Origin: Alviniconcha marisindica
Lineage: Eukaryota; Mollusca; Gastropoda; Provannidae
NCBI GenBank assembly: GCA_018857735.1
Contig: JABMCL010000715.1
Location: forward strand, 865,001-929,000
Reading direction: 5' to 3'
Length of the DNA: 64,000 nucleotides
In this document: positions 42,719 to 55,635 of the stretch, piece by piece
Numbering within the stretch: the stretch's first letter is position 1
Layout: each line of letters begins with the position of its first letter
Translations under genes and position numbers: made by a program
Notes under the pieces: model-generated
What the model was told of the DNA's origin: nothing
The model's input: only the letters and a program-made list of their open reading frames with translations
Database searches by the model: none

Positions 42719-45700
42719 ATATAGACAAACAGTTAAAATTTTGATCATAAAGTTTTAGTTTGGCTTCTTATCATCCTGATTTCTAGTTCTCTCTTTCAGG
42801 CAAAACATGTTTGAGAAAACTAGTTTCTTTATAGTAATACTCAGGCTAATACTGTAGGGGCTCATAATGTCATTTAACTTTTTTTTAGACTCTTTTCAGA
42901 AATATTTTTTGACCAAGTGTAAGCCTAATTGTTAAAATTAGATTTGTTGGTGAGAATGCATGCTGCTGCTGGCTTGTCAAGTTCCAGCTTTGTTCCATAT
43001 ATATGATAATATGTCAATAAAAAATAATGATGCTTAACATCCACAGAAACCACAAGGCTTATTAGGGATGGGGAGAAGGGGGGGGGGTATGTTTGTAGGG
43101 AAAGAGGGAGATTATATATACCTATCATTACTCTGTCACCGCCAGAATGACTCCAGCATTAAGAAAAAGTCATGTGGTGTGCTCACACTGCCCTAGAAAT
43201 CAGATCCAAGAGGCCTAGGGCACCTATGAAAAAGTCCTGTGGCATGCTCACACTGCCCTAGAAACTGGATCCAAGAGGCTTTGGGTACCACTGGGCCAGT
43301 TAGGATACTGGAGTGTAATTTCTACAGCTGCATCCTGCTAAGTGTCACTGATGCAAGTAGGATTCTTTGAAAATAAAATCAGGGGAGAAAATCCTTAAGG
43401 TTCAGTAAATTTTTCTACGTGTTGGAGAAAGGCTGACCTTCGTGGACAGAGCCCATTTTGAGAAAGCTAGTTTTTTAAGGGAGATAACTGATGTGTTTCC
43501 ACACAAACAATAATAGTGGCTCTTTCTATGATATCATTGAGATCTTTTGAACTTTTGATTGTGATGCTGTCCTATAAAATTATACACTTTCACTAGACAG
43601 TCAAGGTTCCATAATTGTGAATGGGTATTTGTGGTTTTCAGAATGGCTGAACAAAACTGAAGTCCACAACCGGCAAACTTTGACTAAGGCGGTGGAGTTG
43701 CGGCCAGCTGACAGAGGGCTGGTGACCATTAGCAACCACACAAGCTGCATTGATGATCCACTCATGTGGGGTAGGTATGCACAGGATTCAGTAAAATAGC
43801 ACAAGATTGCAAGTGCAGCATTTGACAGTAATGCTCATCTTATTTATAAACAGTATTAAGAGAGAGGGGCAAAAGGAGGGGGGGGGGGGGGGGGGAAGCA
43901 AAAAAGGGCTTCACTCACATAATTAGTTGAGTTGGGAGGACTGGGCAGAACTGAATGGGTGTAGAAACTAGGTCTCAAATGACCAATCACTGCAGTGGCA
44001 GTCACTTGAAAACCTCTCTCTCTCTCTCCCTCTTTCTGTCTGTCTGTCTCTCTCCTTATGAGTAAACAGTGCTTGTGAGTAAACACAGGGTACATGAACT
44101 CCACAAGAGGTACCTCAAAAAAGGATGCCCCCCAGAGTACTAAGCAACTGCCTTGTTTGTTGATATTTTAGACATTGAAATGGCAACATTGGGGACATCT
44201 GTAAACAAAAGCGTGGAATACATTAAGGCTTTTCGCAAGTGCTTAGATGCTTGCATTGAGCTGAATTAATGGATAGTTCAAGGAAGCTGCACACTTTGTC
44301 AAGCAGGTGTGCTAAAGATGCGGGGGCTGCTGTTCAGCTCATGCATGCGGTGGACACCTGCAGCCGAAGACATCTGCTACAACACCCCGCTCCACTCCTG
44401 GTTCTTCAGCATGGGCCAGTGTGTGCCAGTGCGGCGAGGCAGCGGTGTCTATCAGAAGAGCATGGACTTTCTGCTGGACAAGCTCAATGTGGGTCAGTGG
44501 GTCCACATCTTTCCTGAGGGTCAGTTGCACCTTTCCCTCCTTTAATATGTTTCTTTTCAATGACAATGTTTTTGGGTTCTTATTGTTCTTCCTATTGAGT
44601 GTCCCCCTACTTTGACAAAAGAATTTGGTCCTCAAATCCAGCCATCTCATCTTTCCAGGTCAGCTATCCAGTCCTTGTTCATTGTTGTGCTGTTTTCTTC
44701 GGTTGGCCTTTCCTCTTTCCTGCTCAATCATCCTCCAATCCCTGTTCTGTCATTTTCATGGGTAGAATACCTTCCACTTCCCAGCTCAGCTGTCTGATCC
44801 TTGCTGTTTTCTTGGTTAGTCACCCCATCTCCTGATGTCAGTTGTTCATTTCCCCGGGTCAGTCAGCCAGTCCTTGTTTTGTCATTTTGTGTGTGTTAGC
44901 CGCTTCATTTCCCTGGTCTTGTGTCATTTCTTGTTTTAAACCACCTTGTCTTCCCATGTCAGTAATCCAGTGCTTGTTTTGTCATATTTTGGGTTCAGTT
45001 CATGCTTGTGCCAAGGTCATTCTTTCAGTCCTTGTTTTACCATATCTTGGGTTAGCCACCTCATCAATCCTGGTCAGTCCAATTCTTCTTGTGGTATTTT
45101 CTTGGGTTATCTACCCTTCCTCCCCTGTGGGTCTGCCATCCAAAGTCCTTGTTTTGTCATTTCTTGGGTTAGCCACATCATCTTCCCAGGTCAATCAGCC
45201 AGTCCTTGTTTTGTCATTTGTTTAATTGAACTCATTCTGTCCCCAGGTCACGCTTCCAATCCTTGTTTTGTCATTTGTTTCTTTTATCTTCTTCTCCCTG
45301 TCATTTGCTGATTACAAGGACAATCCCGTCTGCTTTGCAAATAGGGTAGTTGTCAAATAGGGCCCCAATGGAACTCTCTAGTGCAAGCAAGCACAAAGTT
45401 TCCTTGCGGTTTGGGCATCTCCCCCCTCCCTCCCCACCACTGGGTAGTCTCCCCCTGATACAGTCAGTGTGTTCAACATGCTGATGACTTTTTAAGATGT
45501 ACACACCTGTACACACAAGAACTGCAGAACATATGCGGCTACAAGTGTCAACTGACAAAAATGCCACCAGAGTAGAATGAACAAAATGTTCCATCTTGAA
45601 TCTAAATATTAATTTAGTATGCACACACACATGCTCACAACGCAACACAACACACACGTACATGCATGCCATATGCACTCTCTCATTGTGCAGCATTCTA

Positions 45701-48700
45701 GATTTGTTTTATTTTTAGAACCAGTCAGACAAAATAACAGCTGGTACCTGTGACAGATTATTGTTTTTGTCTCTGGTATATATATATATATGCTTATCTT
45801 AACTGGTAAAATACTAGATTTTTTATTTTATTTTTGTTTTATATAGATCCATTCTCTGCTCTTGATCGCCCTGATATAACCACACTGGTTGACTGGGCGT
45901 AAAACACCAGTTTACTTACTTACTCTGTTCTTGAGCAGACTCACTGCACACATGTTGCATGTGATTCTGAATGAGTGACTGTATCCTTTTATAGTGCATA
46001 TTATTAATATCCATGGAAGTGGTGTACTGGTAGCGTTCTTTGGTTGTTGCATGGCTGGTGCCATGTGAAATGCTGCTGCCTCGGCACACGTTCTGTGTAC
46101 ACCATTCAACCATGCACCAGTTTACAGCGTCACTTCATTCAAAGCCACATAGATATTGGGCGATTCAGCGAAGCTGGTTTGCTAGAGTGAATGCGCTTTG
46201 TAATCTTTCGCGCAAGAGGTCGCGGCGCACTTCCAGGCTGATTTCTGAGTAGGTGTTGCTTCACGCTGTGTATAACAGTGGAAGTTGAACCTAGAATAGC
46301 GAAGCAGTACAAATGCCAATACTGTTCCAGTTGCAAAAATTACTTTGGAAAGGGGATGTAGGGTGTAAAAAAGTGTCTTTGCATCGTTTTGGGGCTGACC
46401 AGAAGATTGCGAGTTCATAGAAAAAATGCGTTTTGGGGCATCCTATAGCACGAGCAACAAGTTATTGCTTATTGCCAGACACATAACGACTACGGGCCTC
46501 CAAAAATGCCTTTAAAGTTGGCAGTGTAAAATTCATAAATTCACTGTCACCGCCTGCCATTGTGAAGAAAGTACGCACTGGAAGTAAAAGCAGTCAAGGG
46601 ACTTAAGCGATGTCGGGCAGAAGTCAAGGGAGTTAACAACCCCGCCTGAATCGCCCAATAGGCTTGGACTGAAATCTAGTGCTGGAACTAAGCCTGTTTG
46701 AAGTATTCTTTTCAGTTTTTGTCATGCTCATTTGTTTTGTTTATTTTGCTGTTGTGTTTTGTTCATTTTATTGGAAATTCTCACTGTGGAGCTAGTGAAA
46801 TATGTATAATTACATTAATACACAAGTGTTCAACTGTGTTATCAGTTTCTCAGTTTTTGATAACACAGACACCCCAGCCGCTGCTTTAAACATGTTGTAG
46901 GTGCTGACACAGTACTAGGTTGGTATCACTTTTTGATGAACATCAGTGGTTAACATGGAAATGGTGCTGAATATGACATGGTGGAATATTACTATTAGCA
47001 GATTCTGACAGGAGCACTAATACAAGAATGTCATAGGAGTGGGATAGCTCAGTGGTTAGAGTGTCTGACCTGTGATTGAAAGGTCCCGGGTTCGAGTCAT
47101 GGCAGGAGCGGCGGGAGAATTTTCTTCTCCAGGGTCGACTTTCTGTGCTGACTCTTACTTTGGTATCCGTTCAACCCCCGTGTTACTGCAGTAGCATGTA
47201 AAAGATCCTGGTCATTCTGCCAAAAGTGCAGGTGGCAGGTTACAGCTAAACACACATACACCCTGCCTACTTGGCTTTGAATGAAGTGACACTGTAAACT
47301 GGTGCGTGGTTGAATGGTGTACACAGAACTTGCGCCAAGATGGCAGCATTTCATGTGGCACCAACCATGCAACAACCAAAGAGCACTACCAGTGCTTCAC
47401 TTCTGTGGTATTAATAATACTTGCTATAAAAAAGATACAGTCACTCATTCAGAATCGCATGTGACATGTGCACTGTGAGTCTGCTTGAGAGCAGAGAATA
47501 GCACTATATAAAAGCTATGAATAATAATAATAATAATAGGAGAGATTTCAAAAGGGAGAGAAAGAGGGCAAAAACACATACATCAAGCCATTGCAAGACT
47601 TTCTTCTATCGTGGAGAACATTGAAAGAAATCTGCATTGATTTTAATGTTTATGAACAAATTAATTTAGAAAGACATTTTTAAAAGAAAAAATGGCTGTT
47701 TGCAAGGGGTGTGTGTGTGTGTGCGTGTGTGTTTTACGTGACTCAGTCATGTGTGTATTTTGCACCACACATTGGTTGCTTGAGTTTGTTCGCATTTTTT
47801 TTCTTAGAGGGAGAGAGGATCTGTTTACTGTCTTATCTAAACGAAGAACTTCTTCAGTACTTGTAATAATAATAATAATGTACATTTATCATGTGCTCAT
47901 CAATGCCCTGAGCACTCACATGATACATTTAACCTAAATTAGTAAATATGATATTTTATACACATGTAGAGCACAGACTCACACAAAGCACCATATGGAA
48001 AGACAAACAAAGATGCATATCATTCACCATTCACACTCCCTTATCAGCTGAGGATAAGAATATTTGTGCATCATATTCTGATCAACATTGTTTACATTTG
48101 ATATTTTGTGCATTTGTTTGTGAGCTTGTTTATGAACTAAACTGAAACATTATCAAAGCAATTATATGAGAAAGGAGGGAAAAAAATGTTGCTCTGAAAC
48201 TAAGCCCAACCATTCTATTATGATTAATGGTAATATTGATATCCTTTTGAAAATCACCCTGACATAACCATCCTGGCTGACTTGGCATAAAAACAAAACA
48301 GGTTACTTCTTTTGAAATTGAAAGAGACAAGACATAAGAAAGCTAGCATATTATCATGGCATTTCTGTTTCCTCTTGTGTCATCCGGTAATCACCCTTTT
48401 CCCCCACTTGTTTTCTTTATGCTTTCAGGAAAAGTCAACTTGGCCAATGATAAACTGCTGAGGTTCAAGTGGGGTAAGTATGTAGTGTTGTGTTCTTGCT
48501 GTGAATTGTTGAAAGCCACAGGAACTTTCTTTGCATGTGGTCTAACATCAGTTTTTCAGGCACAGAAAAGGTTGCCTTAAATGTCATAGTGCTTTAAGCT
48601 TGTTTCCCACTGTCGCAGTGCTTCAGGCTGTTCTCACACTGTCATAGTGCTTCAAGCTGTTCTCACAATGTCATAGTGTTTCAAGCTGTTCTAACACTGT

Positions 48701-51652
48701 CAAAGTGCTTCAAGCTGCTCTGCCACTGTCATAGTGTGTCAAGCTGCTCTCCGACTGTCATATTGCTTCAGGCTGTTCTCACACTGTCATAGTGCTTCAA
48801 GCTGCTCTCACTGTCATAGTGCGTCAAGCTTTTCTCCCACTGTCATAGTGCCTCAAGCTGCTCTCCAACTGTCAGTGCTTCAAGCTGTTCTCCCACTGCC
48901 ATAGTACTCCAAGCTGCTCTTTCACTGTCATAATGCTTCAAGGCAGCTCTCACACTGTCATAGTGCTTCAAGCTGCTCTCACACTGTTACACACATACTG
49001 CTTCAAGCTGTTCTCACACTGTCATAGTGCTTCAAGCTGCTCTCCCACTGTCACACTCATACTGCTTAAAGCTGCTCTCATGCTCATGTCATAGTGCTTC
49101 AAGCTGCTCTCACACTGTCACACTCATACTGCTTCAAGCTGCTCTCACACTGTCATAGTGCTTCAAGCTGCTCTCTCAGTCACACTCATACTGCTTCAAG
49201 CTGCTCTCACACTAGTGTCATAGTGCTTCTAGCTGCTCTCACACTGTCACACTCATACTGCTTCAAGCTGCTCTCACACTAGTGTCATAGTGCTTCAAGC
49301 TGCTCTCACACTGTCACATTCATACTGCTTCAAGCTGCTCTCACACTAGTGTCATAGTGCTTCAAGCTGCTCTCACACTGTCACACTCATACTGCTTCAA
49401 GCTGCTCTCACACTAGTGTCATAGTGCTTCATAGCTGCTTCACACTGTCACAACTCATACTGCTTCAAGCTGCTCTCACACTAGTGTCTTAGTCTTCATG
49501 CTGTTCTCACACTGTCACAGTCATACTGCTTTAGCTGCTCTCACACTAGTGTCATAGTGCTTCAAGCTGCTCTCACACTGTCACAGCCATACTGCTTCAA
49601 GCTGCTGTGGAATAGGATTGCTGCACCTGTGGCATAGCCAGTCGAAACATTCCCTTCACTAAAACCGATCTCCCTCTCTCTCTCACACAATCTTTGTCTG
49701 AAATGCTGTTTTAATGAAGACCCTCAAACTTGTTTTATCTATCTTTCTCTACATTGCCTTTCTTGGTGCATAAGTTGTTCAAACTTTTAACTCTAAGCCA
49801 GGTAGTGGTACACGGAACAGCATGTGTTGAGCTTTCCATTTTTCACTGTTAACAAGTGTTCACAACAAGTCACGAAAGCAAGTTTTTAACATAATGTTTT
49901 TCACTGTAAGCAAATGCTCACAAGTCACAAAATTCAGTGTTTAAGATTGTTTTTCACTGTTAGCAAACTGTGCTCACAATGTCACAATTTTTTGTGTTCA
50001 ACGTTATGTTTTTCACTGTTAGCAAGTGCTCACAACATCACAAAAGCAAGTGTTTAACATTCTGTTTTTAACTGTTAGCAAGTGCTCGCAACAAGTCACA
50101 AAAGCAAATGTTTAACATTCTGTTTTTCACTGTTAGCAAATGCTTGCAACAAGTCACAACAGCTAGTGTTTAACATTCTGTTTTTCATTGTCTCTTTTGA
50201 AGATGACAGCATAGCTGTGGACTCTAAATCCACTTTTCACTTGATCATGATGAGTTTTCTCCACTCTTTATCCTCCATCTCTCTCTGCTCTCCACCACCT
50301 GAGCTTGACCTCTTGACCTTTGGTTGTACTTGCTCCCTTCCACCCCCCCTTCCCCTTCCCCCACTCCCACCCACAGCTAGCAGACTTCCACCCCTCTACT
50401 CCCACCCACAGCTAGCAGACTTCCACACCTCTACTCCCACCCACAGCTAGCAGACTTCCACCCCTCTACTCCCACCCACAGCTAGCAGACTTCCACCCCT
50501 CTACTCCCACCCACAGCTAGCAGACTTCCACCCCTCTACTCCCACCCACAGCTAGCAGACTTCCTCCACCCCTCTACTCCCACCCACAGCTAGCAGACTT
50601 CCACCCCTCTACTCCCACCCACATCTAGCAGACCTCTACCCCTCTACTCCCACCCACATCTAGCAAACTTCTACCCCTCTACTGCCACCCACAGCTAGCA
50701 GACTGCTACCCCTCTACTCCCACCCACAGCTAGCAGACTCTACCCCTCACTCCCACCCACAGCTAGCAGACTTCTACCCCTCCACTCCCACCCACAGCTA
50801 GCAGACTGCTACCCCTCTACTCCCACCCACAGCTAGCAGACTTCTACCCCTCCACTCCCACCCACAGCTAGCAGACTTCTACCCCTCCACTCCCACCCAC
50901 AGCTAGCAGACTTCTACCCCTCCACTCCCACCCACAGCTAGTGGACTTCTACCCCTCCACTCCCACCCACAGCTAGCAGACTTCTACCCCTCCACTCCCA
51001 CCCACAGCTAGGGGCTTCTACCCCTCCACTCCCACCCACAGCTAGCAGACTTCTACCCCTCCACTCCCACCCACAGCTAGCGGGACTTCTACCCCTCCAC
51101 TCCCACCCACAGCTAGCAGACTTCTACCCCTCCACTCCCACCCACAGCTAGTGGGCTTCTACCCCTCCACTCCCACCTACAACTAGTGGGCTTCTACCCC
51201 TCCACTCCCACCCACAGCTAGTGGGCTTCGACCCCTCCACTCCCACCACCCACAGCTAGCAGACTTCTATCCCTCCACTCCCACCACCCACAGCTAGTGG
51301 ACTTCCATCCCTCCACTCCCACCCACAGCTAGGGAGACTCAACCCCTCCACTCCCACCCACAGCTAGGGAGATTCTACCCCTCCACTCCCACCACCCACA
51401 GCTAGCGGACTTCTACCCTTCCACTCCCACCCACAGCTAGTGGACTTCTACCCTTCCACGCCCACCCACAGCTAGCAGACTTCTACCTTTCCACTCTCAC
51501 CCACAGCTAGCAGGCTTCCAGTTAATCTGCTGGTTTGAGGTACATGAAGTACGGATGGAAAAAAGTACTGAAAAATAAGGGAGAGGAACATGTGCTGTGT
51601 GTATTATAATTTATATGTTTGTGTCTTTTTGTGCATGCATATGCCCATGTGC

Positions 51653-51720
<68 letters not shown>

Positions 51721-54046
51721 AACTGTATCAAAAAGGGAAAGCCTTTGTTTTCCAGGTGTTGGCAGACTGATAGCTGAATGCAAAACGTGCCCCATAGTTT
51801 TACCCATTGTTCACATGGGTAAGTGGTGTTGTTTTACCTGTCCTCTCACTCCGTGTTGTGTCAGATCATTTACATGTATAGTAGGAACAAAACATGCCCT
51901 GTGGTTCAGCCATTGTTCACATGGGTAAACAGTAGTATCCTGTGGTACCTGACCTCTCACTCCTTGTGCTGTTCGGATCTGTCTGTCTCTGTGTCTCTCT
52001 CCTTGTGCTGTTCAGATCTCTCTCTCTCTGTCTCTCTCCTTGTGCTGTTCAGATCTCTCTCTCTCTGTCTCTCTCCTTGTGCTGTTCAGATCTCTCTCTC
52101 TCTGTCTCTCTCCTTGTGCTGTTCAGATCTCTCTCTCTCTGTCTCTCTCCTTGTGCTGTTCAGATCTCTCTCTCTCTGTCTCTCTCCTTGTGCTGTTCAG
52201 ATCTCTCTCTCTCTGTCTCTCTCCTTGTGCTGTTCAGATCTCTCTCTCTGTGTCTCTCTCCTTGTGCTGTTCAGATCTCTCTCTCTCTGTCTCTCTCCTT
52301 GTGCTGTTCAGATCTCTCTCTCTCTGTCTCTCTCCTTGTGCTGTTCAGATCTCTCTCTCTCTGTCTCTCTCCTTGTGCTGTTCAGATCTCTCTCTCTCTG
52401 TCTCTCTCCTTGTGCTGTTCAGATCTGTCTGTCTCTCTGTCTCTCTCCTTGTGCTGTTCAGATCTCTCTCTCTCTCTCTCTCTCCTTGTGCTGTTCAGAT
52501 CTCTCTCTCTCTTTCTCTCTCTGTTCTCTTTTTGAAGCTCTGTTCAAATGAAGCAGCGCTTTGCTCAGCATATGAAGTTTTATGAACCCCATGCATTTGC
52601 TATTATATATATTATGCAAAAAGTCCAGGTTTGTATGACACAATGGCCAATGCATTTTAATTAATGGCTTTAAGCAGATCCTCTCTCACTCAGTCTCTGT
52701 CTCTGGCGTCAGGGTGCAAAGTCAGGTGTTAAAACGTAGCAACTTTGACAGCTGCCAGGCCAGGGTGGGTGATATCAAATGAGGTCAGTGGTAGTTCACT
52801 GGCTACATCAGTTTCCAACCACATTTTGCAGCTCAGCATCATGTGTAGTCATCACACTAGTTCTGAACCATTTCCTTCCCCTAGCTCTGAGCTGGTAGAC
52901 AATAGGCCGCCTACTCAGGAAGGTAAGCAAACCAGCCAGGAACCTGCCAGTACCAGCAAAAGGCTGAGATCTAACCAGGCTCTGGTCAGAAATTTTGATT
53001 GCCATGGAGGGTCCCAAGCTCGAGGATACCTGAGGTAGTGCTGTTATCCATTGGGCTTGCACAGAATTCTGCAACAGGTGCAAGAGGCAGAATTTCAACC
53101 AGATAAATGCAGAATTCGTTTAAAAGAAAAATTGCTGTTAGTGTGTGCAGTGTCATGTTTGGTTGTGCACATTTTTTCAAGACACTGTGTTTGCTGTACA
53201 CAAGATCTAAAAAGTGCGTGCGACCCATGTTAATGTGACCAGTGTCACAATTTGCTTTGATGGCAGTACTTACAGAATTGTACCAGAATTCATCAAATGG
53301 CAAGTAAATAGTCAGTTCACTGTTTGTGACGTGTCACTTAATGCTGGAAATGAAGCTGAACAACATGGGAAGGCAGAAGGTGGAAAGACAGAATGACAGG
53401 CAGTGGGCAAAGCATTCAAAGCTATATTCTGATCTTCTCCGGGCCTAATAGAGGGTGCCTTTTATAGGCCTAGATTCCCAGCATGTCAACTGATAATTGA
53501 TCAGTAGTTTGGATATATCAGCAGTACACCACCAATAGACCGTCTTCAGAAAAGCCAGGCAGAGCACATGCTAAGTGCTCTCAAGCATTGGGGCACAGCT
53601 GACCTGCCAGTAAGGAGGACCTGGTAGGACATGGCAAGTGGCAATAACAACAAAAAAGAGCAAAACCTGTTCACCCCAACTGGTGATGCTGTGATCTACA
53701 GACAGCAAAATGGGCTAATGTCTGAATCTAGCTTATTATTGGTTATGTTGTGACTCTGCTGAAAATTACAGTTTTTCAACGCTTATAAATTTTTCTACTT
53801 GACAAAATGTTGTCACTGCTGTGTACTCGTAATTTGTTTTGTAAGTTACTTTGAAATAGGTTTGACAGTGGGTCCATTGGTTATCTGTACCTAAAATTAT
53901 ATGTGTCACTTTGCCAACAGCGTTATACATACAATCTGTTTTGGTTCATTTTCTCCTACATGAAGGCAGAACTAAGCATGTTACACACACACATGCATGT
54001 ACACACACAGATACACAGACAAACAGACATACACAGACAAACAGAC

Positions 54047-54082
<36 letters not shown>

Positions 54083-54322
54083 ATAGTTTGTCCTGTTTGG
54101 TGGACCTGTGATACACACCAGTCCCTTGATTGTAAGTATAGTGGAAGACCCACTTTGTAGTTTTGGGTTTCTTGTGCGGCTTTAGAAAATGATGGGAGTC
54201 TGTTTCGTTTATTGATGACTGTTGAACTGACCCATGTTTGGGTTGATACAGTGACATAATGCTTGATAATGTTAGTGCTAAATCCTCCATAGAACAGGCC
54301 CGCAGATCTGTGCCACAAGAAT

Positions 54323-54357
<35 letters not shown>

Positions 54358-55588
54358 TCATGATATCCAGCTGGTAATTGATCAGTCATGATTTCCAGCT
54401 GATAACTAATCAGTAGTCATGATTTTCAGCAGGTAATTGATCAGTAGTCATGATTTTCAGCTGGTAATTGATCAGTAGTACCAGTCATGATTTCCAGCTG
54501 GTAATTGATCAGTAGTCATGATTTCCAGCTGGTAACTGATCAGTAGTACCAGTCATGATTTCCAGCTGGTAACTGATCAGTAGTACCAGTCATGATTTCC
54601 AGCTGGTAACTGATCAGTAGTACCAGTCATGACTTCCAGCTGGTAACTGATCAGTAGTCATGATTTTCCACTGGTGATTGATCAGTAATACCAGTTATCT
54701 CTTTCAGTTGATAATTGATCAGTAGTCATGATTTTTTGCTGGTAATTGATCAGTAGTACTGGTCATCATTTTCAGTTTGTAATTTATCAGTAGTACTACT
54801 ACCAGTCACTGTCAGCTTGTAATTTATTAGCAGCACTGATCATCACTTGCAGTTTTTGATTTTTCAGTAGCACCAATCATCAGTTTCAGCTTGTAGATTA
54901 TCAGTAACACCAGTCATCATTTTCAACTTCATTTTTACAGGTATGGACAACATTCTTCCCAACAAAACCCCATACATTCCACAAATTAGACAGGTACAGT
55001 ATAATGAAAAACCTGTGTGTATATTTGGAGGAGCCTTGTGTGTAACTGTTCCTTAGGCGTCACTGCCAGTGCCTAAAAAATGGGATTCTCCCTGCTGGTA
55101 ACTTTAATGGGCCAGTGGACCCTGCATACTGTAGTTACTATAAAAATATGCAATGCATGTTTTCACATATTATTTATTGTCTTTGTTATGCTTATGTAAG
55201 GATTATGTGTCCGCATGACTGTGGTGTGTGTGTGTGTGTGTGTGTGCTGTGTGTGTGTGTGTGTGTGTGTGTGGAAATCAGGTCTCAGTGGGTGTGTCTC
55301 ATCAGCCAAAATTGTCCTCAGTTTGTCACCAGTCAGTGCTAAACTGTCTATGCTTTCTTGCCCTTGCCCCACCAACCTTCTTGGTGTTCTGACGAATCAG
55401 TGTTTTTGATTTGTTTGGATGCATTCCCACACCAGCAAGTCATTCCAAAAGTTGTAAACTCTGTAGGCGCACAAGGCTCAGACATATTTTTAGGTATATG
55501 ACTGCAACTTCTTATGCCAGGTTGGTTAATGTCGTATTTTTATCAACATTTGGGCAGCTTGTTTATATGTGCACACACACACACACAT

Positions 55589-55635
<47 letters not shown>

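Noticed and set aside
47036..47110. Functional tRNA gene
   Set aside because: A and B boxes are present but the acceptor stem is not closed and SINE body sequence follows; it is a SINE head.
51823..52585. Three overlapping Leu/Ser/Cys-rich plus-strand frames resembling membrane segments
   Set aside because: The 37-bp CT-rich repeat gives the same 37-residue cycle in all three frames.
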